From Volutella citrinella (lineage: Eukaryota; Ascomycota; Sordariomycetes; Hypocreales; Nectriaceae), in the NCBI GenBank assembly GCA_034401135.1, contig JAWZSP010000003.1:4030001-4094000 (forward strand): a DNA stretch of 64,000 nt. Reading direction: 5' to 3'. The position numbers and the translations under genes were made by a program. Positions within the stretch are counted from its first letter, which is position 1. Every line of letters begins with the position of its first letter. This document shows positions 51,999 to 63,900 of this stretch, one piece after another. Below the pieces are notes generated by a model, which was given only the letters and a program-made list of their open reading frames with translations, was not told the DNA's origin and searched no databases.

Positions 51999-54525
51999 AT
52001 GGAACCGCCCAACTCCGATGCCATGGATTCTTTGAGTAGGGATATGCAGGAGTTTGGTTCTGGCGCACTGGCATCCTCGCAGACCATGTCAATCCCATTC
52101 CCATACTCTCTTACGAAGTTCTATAATGATAGCCCTTGGCCCCTCCGAAACACACATCCAGGCCCAATCCCTGAGAACCAAAACCTGCAACAACTGTCCC
52201 CTCTGCAGCATGCCGGTCCCAGTTTCCAGGTCTACAGGAGTACCAATCACGTCCCGTCCGAGGCTGATACCACAGCTGATGGCTCTGGTTGTGGAATCGA
52301 TTCCGGCTACTACGGCAGCCGGCCCGCAACGATAAACCATGACAACGCGTCCGTGCTTGGAGAGGATCGAAATCTCGAAACTCAGCACACTGCCAGCCTC
52401 ATGGGGGCCATCCATCTCGACCAGGACTTCACTAGCTGGCCACGCCATGGAGCCGCGACCGACTCGAATAGTGGTGACCACAAGTTCACCTGCCCCGAGT
52501 GCAATGCCTCCTTGCGAACAAAATCAGAGATGAAGTTAGTTTAACCTTACCCCTACTGGCAATGAACTTCTAACACAGCGCAATAGAAAACATAGCCTCA
52601 AACACAACAAACCCTATCGCTGCGATGTTCATGGCTGCGCTCGCACTGGAGGTTTCAGTACCAGGAATGATCTCGACAGGCACAAGAGAAGCGTGCATTC
52701 AGACGCATCTGTGTCTGGACGAAGATTCATCTGCCGCCACGAGACCTGCTCTACCAAGGACAAGGTCTGGCCACGCGCTGACAACTTTCGTTCTCATCTT
52801 CTTCGAATTCACGGAATTAAAAAGTCGGCAGAAGATGATCTAGGAGAATATCTCTACATGCAAGTCCACCATTCCCGACCCTCTCTCAATCTCGTAACTA
52901 ACACCAAAGCAGCCAACCTCACCACAACGACCTGCAAGGCATTGGGGGAACCACTGTCTACTACCTTGATGATCCGCAGGCCCTGAATTTGGATAGGGCA
53001 CCCAATGGAGGCTACCCTCAATCCCTCATCGGAAGCCAGGCTATTGAAGAGGATGCAAAGCACGGCCTTCCATTGACCCCCCAGCTTCCTGCCCAACTCA
53101 ATGCCACGCTCGATACGTTGGTGTCAAAGCCCACCTATCAAGCCACTGAGCCAGATCGTACGAATCTTGCTCCTGTGCATGAAGGTGACGAGCGGCTCAT
53201 GCAGCCCGACAACATGCTGAATAGCGGGTCACGAACCTCGATGGCACCCGGTCAACTCTTCAGCCGGCAGTCGCTGTCGGATAGCTCTGGGCAGTTTTCA
53301 TCGCATATGCCTAGATTCGACAAAGACAGTAGACCCGCGGTCATGAGCCAACCTTCTGTGTCACAAACTTCAATAAGCGATGAATGTGACACCGATGCTG
53401 AAGGCTCGGACGCTGAGGAGCCAGAAGTGGTGCAGGCTGAGGAGCAATCACAACTTTCTGCGGGTCCAAAGGATGAGGACAGCAGCCAAGCATTATTCCT
53501 TGCCGACATGACCTCCTCTGACAGAGCAAAAATCCTGAAGTGTCTAAAGGCCTTGCCACCTGATCTTCTCCAAACGGCCTTGGGCCAGGGAAATGGAGAG
53601 TCTGGTTCCGGCACCTCGAGCCAAGAGACTTCAGCAAGCAACAAATACCAGTTCGGGTGCAGCCAGTGCCAGAAGTCGTTCAATCGACAATGCGAGCTAA
53701 GGTCAGGCACACCCCCATATGCATTCATATCCATTTATACCTCGCTCAATTCTAACAAATTTACAGAAAACACATGAAGAGGCATGAAAAGCCGTATGGT
53801 TGCACATGGCCTGACTGCAGCAAAACCTTTGGAAGCAAAAACGATTGGAAAAGGCATGAGAGCATCCAGCACTACCAGCTGGAGAAATGGAGGTGCCAGG
53901 AGAAGGATGCCGAAACAGGCGGGCAGTGTGCGAAAGTATGCCATCGCCGAGAAAGTTTCAGGGGTCATCTCCAGAGTGTTCACTCGATCAACGAGACGAA
54001 GCAGGTGGATGATCGACTTGATAAGTGCCGTATCGGTCGCCACTGCGACCGGCGGTTCTGGTGTGGCTTCTGCAAGAAGCACATCAATATTGAAGACGAT
54101 GCCGGGAATGCATGGACAAAGCGGTTCAACCACATCGACGATCACTTCTGTGGCCGTGATGGTAGACGCAAGATGAACATCAACGAATGGGAGCACGAGG
54201 TTGTGGAATCCAGCGATGAGAATGAAAAGCATCGCCCCGGACGCCGTGCCGGCCGCTCGACTTCCTCGTCCAAAGGTGCCCGCAAGAGGAAGACGAGTGC
54301 CGACTCGTCTGCCGAGCCATCCAAGAGATCCAGAGCAGTCGGGATGACCCAGTTCTGGGCATGTGTGAGTGCATTCGCACCCCCTTTTCAGTTTGACGCC
54401 GAGCTAATGAAGAGCAGTGCAGTTGCACATCCCAAATGACCAAAATATCGAGCCATTGCGTGCTCTGCAATCACCTTGAATGCGTCAACTGCAGCAGGTC
54501 AATGGAGGAAATAGATAATGAGTGA
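51999..54525 (+). CDS. C2H2 zinc finger transcription factor 1 (six fingers, Cys-rich C-terminus)
   Basis: Five exons give a continuous 767-aa protein: 51999-52534, 52587-52859, 52913-53701, 53767-54364 and 54418-54525. The start is ATG 51999. The N-terminal 160 residues are Ser/Pro/Gln-rich without domains. Fingers follow: FTCPEC...KKHSLKH (over the exon 1/2 join), YRCDVHGC...RHKRSVH, FICRHETC...SHLLRIH, then an acidic/Ser-rich spacer of about 240 residues. Three more come after it: FGCSQCQKSF...RKHMKRH (over the exon 3/4 join), YGCTWPDCSKTFGSKNDWKRHESIQH and WRCQEKD...HLQSVH. Exon 5 adds a Cys-rich module (ACCSC...CVLC...CVNC). Intron 2 needs a GC donor (ACAT|GCAAGT) to hold the frame. A nuclear regulator is expected; target unknown. 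The last third is basic (RRAGRSTSSSK, KRSRA). Confidence 0.86.
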
Positions 54526-57500
54526 TTGGACGTGTTGATGATAAAAATACTGATACCCAGATCAATGAGGAGTAACGTGGCTGCCGTGTTTGCGATTGGA
54601 TAACATGATTTCGGGATATGACTGAATGAAGGACTAGCACGTGTTTTATGATATTATTCATCTCTTGTATAACTTCGCTCGAGTAGCATCTAGGGACCAA
54701 ATGAAAAGATCCCCGAGTGATTTGAACATGTAAGGTCGCTGGGCAGGCTCCGCGCACGATAACCACCCAACTGCCGACCGGAGTGTAATGCGGAAATGAA
54801 GACAAAATTACAACTCAAGAAAAGGCGAAGCCATTTCTGTGTGAGTGATCGCCATGGGCCTATTCGTACGTCACAGCCACTGCACTAAAAGTCGAAAACA
54901 GAAAAGCAAAGGAATCATGATCAACAGATACCGGCGCCATGCACGGCGCCGCTGCTATTTCCGATAGTGCGAGTAGCCACTCGTATTGACAAGTGCAGGG
55001 TCGCAGCATACATACGTTTAGGGATTAGGGCCCGGCGCCAGTGCAGCATGCAAGCAGATGAGTTGGGTCAAAGATGCATCGACGGAGGGGGCGCGCACCA
55101 GGCCTGAAAGATGAGAGGCTTGTGCCAAGAGGCCAGGGCCTTGCGGGGGCCGAACAGTTATCCTTACATGCGTGATACCGTGGCCGCGAGAAAAAGCAAC
55201 TACTAAGAGGGCCTCGAAGCTGGCTACGCTGGCTTTTGCGGCGAGCTAGGGTTATGATCCTTGGATCTCTCTACCTTGACTTTTTCCAGTGACAGCGAGT
55301 GACATCGTGCAGTTGCGTACCAGGTACCGGGATCTTGTTCAAACCCGTGCAATATGAATTCAAGACGTGCTTGCTAAGGGTATGGATGTCCTCCGCGGAT
55401 GGTGCATCAAGGCCGACCGATCTAGCCCCTGGACAGACGCAACATTAGTTGGTGAACGCTGATCACCCGGCAGAGTCCCATGACCGGGAACATCGTCCAG
55501 TCTTCACGAAGGGTAGCAAGTATGGATGGAAACTCTTCCGCTCATTGGTGATGTAAGTATAGTTCAGTGTAGATCGCTCGTCAACTACCGTGGCTGAGGT
55601 GCAGAAAAGGAAGGGACGGGGGGGTAGCATTACGTACTGACCCAACCTACTTTCGACCTCCAGGCTTCAGGCTGCCTTCAGCTGGTGGGAATGGGGGAAT
55701 GGGTTGCATGATGGGGGCCCGGGATGAAACTTGAAAGCGCGGCAAGACAGCCTATAGAATAAGCCCAAGTGACCGGTGCAAAAATCAGAGACATTCCATT
55801 CATTCTATTCCCGTTTCCCGGTGTCATGCATTTGCCAGGGACCCAGAGCCTGGCCTACTGTACCTCGGTAGCTGGGCGACGCGCCAATGAGGCAGCCACA
55901 AGGCGCCTTGCTTTTGGGAGGACTCGACTGCAGAAGCTGGACGGTGAACGGTGGATGGCGGACGGTGGGCCGGTCATAGCGGCGGGCTACCGAAAGGCCT
56001 TGTTGGTCGCACCAGAGAATGAAAGGGGAGGGGGCAGATGGTCCAAGCCAACTAGAAGGCTCTACTAGCCGCAGGATGACTGTTTCACAGCTTCGTGCTT
56101 TTGCTCGCAACCATTCAAGTACACTGATTGCGTTGGTTCCTGTTACGTAGTGGTGCGGTGACGGTTGCTGGTCGAGCGGCACAGTCCTTCCGGCATCTGG
56201 GACACTGAGATCGGGATCCAGGATGTTGATCGTGGGCGAGCCTGCTTGCGCAGCCAGCCCCGGATTTGGGGCATTCCTTGGATCTACCACACGCAACCTA
56301 GCGCAGTTGGATCAAAGTCATACCCTCGAACGGCCAAGACACCAAGGACGATCTCAGCTCCAAGGGTGATGTGTTACACAAGCCAGGAATCCAACCCAAG
56401 GCCACTCCAGATTGAAGGGGAGGGGCTGCAGGCGACAGACAGGGAGGTGTGGAATAGGAGCACCTGGAGTACATGTAGTGTTGGCACCGACTCACACTGT
56501 CGATCTGGGATTCTGGGGGCGGCATCAGCGATAACTAGACCCTGGCAGGCTGACAAGGGTCATAATGGTGCGAGGTTGGAACTAGGATCGGATAAGGCTG
56601 GGGTTTGGCGATGTCCGGGAGGATTATTTGCCCGGCCACTCATCTCACGCAACTCTGCTCGCAGGAGCCGTAGGGCTGCGAACGGGAGGGCGGTATCGAT
56701 GCGGTCAGAGCCCAGCTGGTTGGACCTTGGTGATGGGGGAAACGATGGCAGGTCGGTTGCTAAGAATAGGGCCAGGGAGTCCCTGCGGCGCCCTTCAGTA
56801 CTTCAGCCATTGGGAGCGGGGGCCCCCAAGCAATAAGGTCTCAATCCCATGTCTGTCATTCGCTGTAGGTCTCACGCCTGGTCTTCAGCGGACACTCAGG
56901 GAGTCGGGATCTTGGCAGTCCCCGGATTCCAGAGCAGGTACCGAGTACCTATGGTTATGCTGTATGGGTGTGCTGCCAGAAACGCGGCGCTCGATTCACT
57001 AATGCGTCTCTTTGTTTGGGCACAAACGTCACTCAGGCCCGTGGCGTCACTGCCAGGGGTCGGGAAGGAGGCCCAGGGAATTATTCAAATCGAGCTGGCC
57101 AAGATAATAGAGTGGGCATGGTGGTCCACAATCAGAGAGGAATGGTTACATCTTCTCGACAGCTGAACCACAGTCTCGCCACGCCGGGAGAAAGCAACAT
57201 AAGGCAGCCTGGGCAGGTTGATGCTGAATCCAGGTGTGCCAAACCGGCCCGTGGACGAACATGGGTTCATCCCTGCCCGCCAGAGGCTCCCGTGGCCAAG
57301 CCGGGCACTCGTCGATAACATACTGTGCGCCTGGACTGAGACAAGGGGGGTGTCGGTTTTTCAGCTGGGTGCCTCGTCTAGAATCTCTGGATGCTGTCTG
57401 GCTGCTCAAGTTGGGCGATATGTATGTTGGTTCTGTGCTTTCACAACTGTGACAGCCCCGCTATATTTATTAGGTGGGCCACGTTGTGGTTGGCCAAGGC

Positions 57501-59335
57501 CCCGGTGCGGCTTCCCGGGGGGAGCGGATGATCCTCCGTGGCTGCTCCTTGGCAGGCCAGTAGCTTCGGCGGCTCCTGCCTTAGCACAGTGCACTTTTTG
57601 GCAAGAAGGAGCAATGAGAGCCATACAGCGCACACTCTGATCATCAGAGACGATCAAGGGATAAGGAATGACCGTACTCAGCACCTTAGTTTCTTAGCCG
57701 CCTATAGAAGGCACCCGGGACACGTCCCGTTCCCTTAAACTCTAGCCGCAGGGGTCTGTCAGTGCCCCACCCCATATCTCCGTCTCCATTCTCCACCTCA
57801 TCTCCATCTCCCAAGCTGCTATTTCCACCTCCACCACCTCCATCCACTCCACCGTCCCCACCACATCGCCGCCTCCCACGTTTTTACGCCTGAATCTCCG
57901 CCTAATTGTGTGCATCCGTCCGCCCCTCCCCAGGTGGCAAGTGCCAATGATTCCGCACGCCAGTGCCTTCAACGGCGTGGGCTGAGCATGCCATCTTCGT
58001 GGCCGCCGCATGGCTTGCTTCAAAGAAAAACATAGAGCACTATCGATGTTCACCTCACCAGGCCCTCGCGCACGGAGTTGGACCGGTTTGCGCCATCTCA
58101 GTCTGTTGCCAGGGGCCGTACGGGCACCGTCGCATGCAGCGCTTCCCAGACCTCATTGATCCCCAGGCAGATGATCGTGAGAAAGGACCCCAATGCATGG
58201 CAGGCCCATCCATGTTGGATAATGGACAGGTCTCAACCCAGCAGGCTGGTAGCAGATCACCCTGACATCCGACCAAACACGTGCCTCCCTTGAGACTCGA
58301 CCACCAGGCAGTTTCATGACCGCAGCAAGTCTGACCCAGGGCAGAGCCAAAGGCAGCCTTTCACAGGCGAACTCCAAAAAGGCAATTCTGCCTTCCGGGC
58401 GGTCTCGCTCCTCGAAAGGGCACTGGCAGGGAGGCCTGCCAAATCGCCCTCTGGCGCCCACTCACTCTGCTTGCTCTCCAGAGTATCATTTGCTATCGAG
58501 TCAATTTCATTACAACATACGGATACTACACCTCTTACCGTTCTTTGGCCTGGCCGGACCAGCATCATCCAGCCTCAAATCCAGGGTCAGCCCGACACCT
58601 CACATACATACCCCCCCTCCCTTTGGCTCAATCATCCGCTTGCTGGGAGCTGCCACACCACCGTGTAAAATACAGCCCAGATGGCTGAGCATGGCTTAAC
58701 TCGGCCTGGGATAGCGCCTCATTGGTATGTGTTGTCGATCCTTAGGGGGCGAGGTCCAAGGTTCCTGTCGGCAAGGCAAAGACCTGGTGCGCGAACCCCA
58801 GTTACGTAGGCTACCCTTTACCCTGGAAATGAGAGGTGCTTTTTTCTGCAGGGAACAGGGGGTGCCCATCTTGCGCAGAGGCATGGGGGCGGCTCAGGTG
58901 TACTATGGAGGATGCGGCTCTGCTCGCTCGACTCTTCGGGCTGCGAGAGGCCCCGGCCAATCTGCGCCAGGTGAGCCATCCCACCTGTCTCTGTGACCCT
59001 GTGTCTTGGTTGTTGTATAATATGACCAGCTCTTTCTCCAACAGTCTCCGTTGGAGATTGTAGGGCAGAGCTCCTCTCTCACTCCGCCCTCTCTGCGTTG
59101 ATCACTTGTTGAGTTGTCCTTGGCTGTGCTTGCAGTTGGCTGTCAACAGTCTGAACGCCTTCTCCAGTGTGCCCCAAGCCACTCTCATTATCAACCCCTC
59201 GCCTACACAAGGCGGATTCCTCTTTGGTTCTGTTTTGCCTTGCGATTCGAGTCTCCAATATTTAACTTCCCTTGTTGTCTACACATTCATTTCAATCCCA
59301 ACCCACTTTGAACTGTGGACAGAGCATCGGAAAAC
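54526..59335. other. 4.8 kb gene-poor region between the two C2H2 factors
   Basis: Between two same-strand relatives there is no recognisable gene or transposon. A CTCC/CCACC-rich pyrimidine stretch lies at about 57770-57880. The last 800 bp are probably the promoter and leader of the second factor. Many short open frames occur but none shows family features. Confidence 0.5.
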
Positions 59336-60904
59336 ATGACTTACAACGCACTTATGAAGCCAGGCCCAGAGGAACATGTCATTGATCCTCTCCTGACCTT
59401 CTCCCCCCCTCCGTCTCGGTATGAACGCTACGAACATGTGGCCCAGTTACAGAGATATCTGCGGGAGCCACAGTCTGTCTTCTTCAGTCCAGCTGCACCC
59501 ATAGCCCCAACGCCCGAACAAATCGAACCCTATTCCCCAGAGTCCCAGCCTAGGTCCAGCTCCTCTCTTTCACGACATCTTCCAGCAGCCTACGGCGGTG
59601 GACAAAGCGACCTGACCGACAGCGACTTCTGCCAGACCAATTCCCCAGGGCCCACAACCCCCCGAGACATGGCCATCTTGTCACCCTACATAACCCACGC
59701 GGCGTACGAGCCTATGGATCAGCACTCCCTCGCCGGAATTGCCAGAGACTACGTGCAACTTTCAGATATTAGTCCTGCATACGACGCTCAACTTGACTGC
59801 GTCGAGAAAGACGATGGGTTTGAATTCAACCCCGGCGCGGAATCATTCTTCGACCCAGCCCTTTCGAGCCAGTACCCAGGAGACCAGAGCCAAGAAATTT
59901 CCACCGTAATGAACAGTCCCTTGGTGCTGGAAGCGGCCTATCCTGACCTCGACAGCATTGGTGGTGATGTCAGGCCAGCAGAGGAAGCCGTCGTCCATAC
60001 CGATCCTACCTCCATTCGCGCCGAACGAGAGAGCACCAGCACTGGTCGGGGCAACATTCGTGGTCCCAGGTCCACCGCCAAGCGAGGCAGGCCGCCGAAG
60101 CGAACAGCACCACTCTCCCAGTTGACTGAGTCGGCCCGTGTATCCAAGGGGGCTGTAGCCATCGGCAACACGACTCGCAAGAGAGACTTGTCTACGACCA
60201 TGAAACAGAGGTGCGGCACGTGCCTGAAGGTTCTCCCAGACGAAGCAGCACTTAAGAAGCACGATGCCAACGAACACAGGCGTTACTTCACTTGTGTGTT
60301 TCAATTTGCCGGGTGCGGGCAGTCGTTCAACTCGAAGAACGAATGGAAGAGGCATGTGTCGTCGCAGCATCTCAAGATCCAATACTGGCTCTGCACCCAT
60401 GACGATTGTGGTCAGGCCCAAGTTGAAGGCTTTTGGGGCAGTCATTCGTCTACGTTGGGCCGTCCTTTCAAACGTAAGGACCTCTTCACGCAGCACTATC
60501 GTCGGATGCATCTTGCGTCAAGCCCCAACGAGGCGAGGGGTCCCATCAATACGATGCAAAAGCAGGCAGAGCGTGAGCGTGGTGAGGCTCCTACCTATAT
60601 GCGATGTCCACTTCCAGGGTGTACCGCCAAGTTCAATGGAGAAAAGGCATTGAACGGTTACATGGAGCACGTTGCCGCGCACATGGAGGATGCAGGCATT
60701 GGGCGTGGGCCAGCCGTCAAATTCGGCGGGCCAAGCGACGATACACTGACAAGCTGGGCGGCGAGTGAGGCCGTCAGTGTGATCCGTCGCACGCCCAGTG
60801 GATGGGTACTGTGTGAACCGCCAAAAGCGCCAAGGGACGACAGACAGCGGGCGATGGCCAATACCAACCACGCCAGTCAGGAGGCAGAAGGCGAAGATCG
60901 TTAG
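59336..60904 (+). CDS. C2H2 zinc finger transcription factor 2 with AT-hook
   Basis: Single exon, 522 aa from ATG 59336; upstream GTG codons are not needed. The first 230 residues are Pro/Ser-rich and acidic with DPLLTFSPPPSRY and LTDSDF, probably activation-type sequence. An AT-hook (RGRPPKR, about residues 250-256) precedes the fingers: RCGTCLKVLPDEAALKKHDANEH, FTCVFQFAGCGQSFNSKNEWKRHVSSQH, WLCTHDDC...FKRKDLFTQHYRRMH, and CPLPGC...YMEHVAAHME. The SKNEWKRH core matches the SKNDWKRH of factor 1. The C-terminus ends with a Trp-rich TSWAASEAVSVIRRTPSGWVLCEPP and a charged tail. Likely nuclear DNA-binding regulator; targets unknown. Confidence 0.85.
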   Translation: MTYNALMKPGPEEHVIDPLLTFSPPPSRYERYEHVAQLQRYLREPQSVFFSPAAPIAPTPEQIEPYSPESQPRSSSSLSRHLPAAYGGGQSDLTDSDFCQTNSPGPTTPRDMAILSPYITHAAYEPMDQHSLAGIARDYVQLSDISPAYDAQLDCVEKDDGFEFNPGAESFFDPALSSQYPGDQSQEISTVMNSPLVLEAAYPDLDSIGGDVRPAEEAVVHTDPTSIRAERESTSTGRGNIRGPRSTAKRGRPPKRTAPLSQLTESARVSKGAVAIGNTTRKRDLSTTMKQRCGTCLKVLPDEAALKKHDANEHRRYFTCVFQFAGCGQSFNSKNEWKRHVSSQHLKIQYWLCTHDDCGQAQVEGFWGSHSSTLGRPFKRKDLFTQHYRRMHLASSPNEARGPINTMQKQAERERGEAPTYMRCPLPGCTAKFNGEKALNGYMEHVAAHMEDAGIGRGPAVKFGGPSDDTLTSWAASEAVSVIRRTPSGWVLCEPPKAPRDDRQRAMANTNHASQEAEGEDR

Positions 60905-63900
60905 GAGGGTTCAACTTTTTGTTCTTGTGGTTTGAATTTTGTCTTTTTTCGTTTCCGTGCTACTTTCTTTGCCTTGTTTTGGGTCATATTTTGGTTGTAT
61001 TATGATTATGTGAGGGAGTGACGTTTGGGCCATCTCAAGAGGAACGGATGGGTGTTAGCTCGATAAAAGGGATATAATTAGGCGTTGGGAGAAGATTGAA
61101 CGAGCTGGATTCTTTTTGTTTCTTTGTTTCTCCACGATACCACGGGGTCTTTTCCTACTAGGGATTCCAATGCACTGGGTTTGCGCATCTTCTAGGATGC
61201 TTTGGTGTTCGCCGCAGGTCTTTCATGTTTGGCAGGGAATGGCGAAACCACGATAGAATTGCAGGCCCCATGGTCTGGGCCTAGACTGAGCCGGAGTTGC
61301 ACGGCCTATGCCATGATTTGTATAACACCGTTTGAAACCAATCCTCCTTTTTGGATATTTACAGTGGTTCGAGTTGCCTTGCTTATGGGAATGTCATGAT
61401 CTTCACGCCATCACCAGGGGGAGTACGCCTCACTTGCACGGCGGAACCTGGAAGAAGCCGCGAGGAGCAGAGCCTACGATGCTACAGAAACAAGACATCC
61501 ATTCCTATTGACTACGCCATGACACGGGTGAAGCATTTCCGAGAGTTCAGAGTCATTCGCACAGGACATTGGCTGCCCCGCCTTGTCCGGCCGCGGTCTC
61601 CATCAAAGGGGGCGGAGAGCTGGACAAATGTTGGCAAATGGCAACGACTGGACTATGCGGGCGCTTACTCTGGTGGGTACGAGGACAACCGCCCCCGACG
61701 AGTGGTGCCAGGGCCCAGGGGTTGCCTCGCCCGAGTTTGGCGTGAGACAAGCGGAAGACGGTACCAGCGGTGGCCATGGGGTCGCACCGCAGCTTGTGTG
61801 CGAGGCGGCAACGAGGCAACGACAGTTGGGTTTAGATGCGTCGAGATGGGCAGCCAGCCACTGAGTTGCGACTGGCGGTGACAGCCTCCTGGCGGCATAC
61901 TACTACACACAAATGTCAACATGCAGCCTCCGCGGCTGTGCCAGCGACGGGATGGCGTGGGCGTTGCCTGCGTGGGTCGTTCGTGCATGGGCGCAAGGAG
62001 GCAAACAAACCATCAACGGACCAAAGGGGAAGAGTACCTGGGGCGAAGGGGGGGCGGCGGGCAGGGCTGATGGCATGCAGCATGCAGTCGAGCATTGGAT
62101 CATCAACTTAAGCGCAAGCATCGGGTTGAATGACGGCGTCCTTGCAAGCCTCACACACCACCACCACCACCACCACCACCACTCCGGCCCGTACACGGTA
62201 CGACGCTCAGAAGGCCCTGGAGGTGTATCCTTACACCGCACCATACAGGCCACCACACTATGCTGCCCATCTCTGCGCCGAGCCTCAAAGTGAAGCCTCC
62301 ACCATATGCCGCTACCACCAGCTCAACATCGAGGGCTCGAGTCCCAGTGTGACCCATCACCTGTCAGTTGATCAAGACAGCCACCGGCGGCAGTGCGCAT
62401 GAGATAGGTTCGGAGGACCATCCGGTCCCTTGCTCTCCCCCACACGCCGTCACGCCATGGCGCGTCTCGTTTGACACTTTGACTCTCTTTTCCCACTCAC
62501 AAGCCCGGCCGTCACTCTCTTGGCATCTTCAGCCACCCTGGCATCTCTGCCTCGCCAACTAGCCCCCCCCCCTTTGTGCTCCGTAGTCCGTAGGCGAGTT
62601 TAAGTGCCGTGCCGGTGTGCGCTTGCCCGACCTCAGCCAGCGAGAGATCGTCGACAGGGCTGAAGGTGCGTCCCCGGGTCCCCGGCGAGCTGGATATTCT
62701 GGCGGCGGCCGACTGGAGCGATTTATCGCCGAGTTCTCCGCTTCCCACGGCATTTCAGTGCGTCTCGCGGCATCTCCACGAGGCAGACAAACGACGGCCG
62801 CGTCCACCAGACGGCCGCTTGCGCATGCGTCGTAACTCATCAGCTTTGTCCAAGCGTTGCCAGGTCATCAAGTGGATGTCGTGTATGCATTCGTCTCTTC
62901 TTGGCATCCATCCGGTTTCGTTGGGCGCCCGGCCAAGAGACCGTCTGCCTGGCCATGGGCGTGAGGTATCAGAATCATGTCGAGCAGAAGACAACCAAAG
63001 CTATGGCCAGGATCTCCTCCCCTGTTTGATCATCTGCCCCAGAATACCAACAACCCATCCCGTTCTGCCAAGCCAACCCCCCTCCCTCCCACCTTTACCT
63101 TCATGCACTAGTATCTGTGCCGACTAAGACCATGGTATATCCGCCCGACGATACCCGGAGATTCCTACGACGAAAGCAGAGTTCTGAGATCGCAGGCCAT
63201 AGGTCATACCGGTGGCACGTTTCTTACCGTTTATACCCGTTCTGTAACACTCGGGAGCTGAAATGTTGTGCAACAGACTGGCGTCCACACCTCACTTGGC
63301 CAACCGCTGCCCCCCCAGGCTTTGCAATCAGCATTTTCAACTGCTAAGCGGCTAAACCAGTCATTGACTTGCTGTCGATTTCGAAAATAGACTGTCCTTG
63401 CTGCGTTGGTTGACATGCCTAAGTAGGTAGGTTGCAGGGTGACTGTCCTGGTTCTCGCTATAGGGTAAGCCAGCATTGATCTTGTCAATCGCCATGAGGT
63501 TGCTCTTTGGGGTATCCTATTCTAATATATTCGTGTTTTGGACGTTTGTTAATACGTAAATGAGCTCATTTCGACGGCAGTATAGTCCCTCGGCATCGCT
63601 GTATAGTCAACTGGTGTCTCGCGTATCTCTTCAGCGCTACTCAACATATTAGAGGGCCATAGCGTTGACGTCTCAGAGAGTTGGACGAGAAGCAGGCTTC
63701 TCCCCGGCCTTCGAAGTGAAATGAATACATTGCTGGTTAAAACAGTAGCTAAGAAGAACAAGCCACAACTTATAAATACAAATTTCCGTCCATCTGCGGC
63801 TACTCACAAGGTTGTGATGCATGTGTAAGCGTAAAGGTAATCAATTGCATCTGAGCCTCCATCGAAGAGTCCTTCTGCGGCGCCAGGGCTTCTATTGCCC

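Noticed and set aside
54526..59335. Possible decayed transposon between the C2H2 factors
   Set aside because: No terminal repeats, transposase or reverse transcriptase motifs, nor the strong AT bias expected of RIP.
62130..62402. Frame with polyhistidine or polythreonine from the CAC repeat
   Set aside because: Produced by a microsatellite with no gene context.
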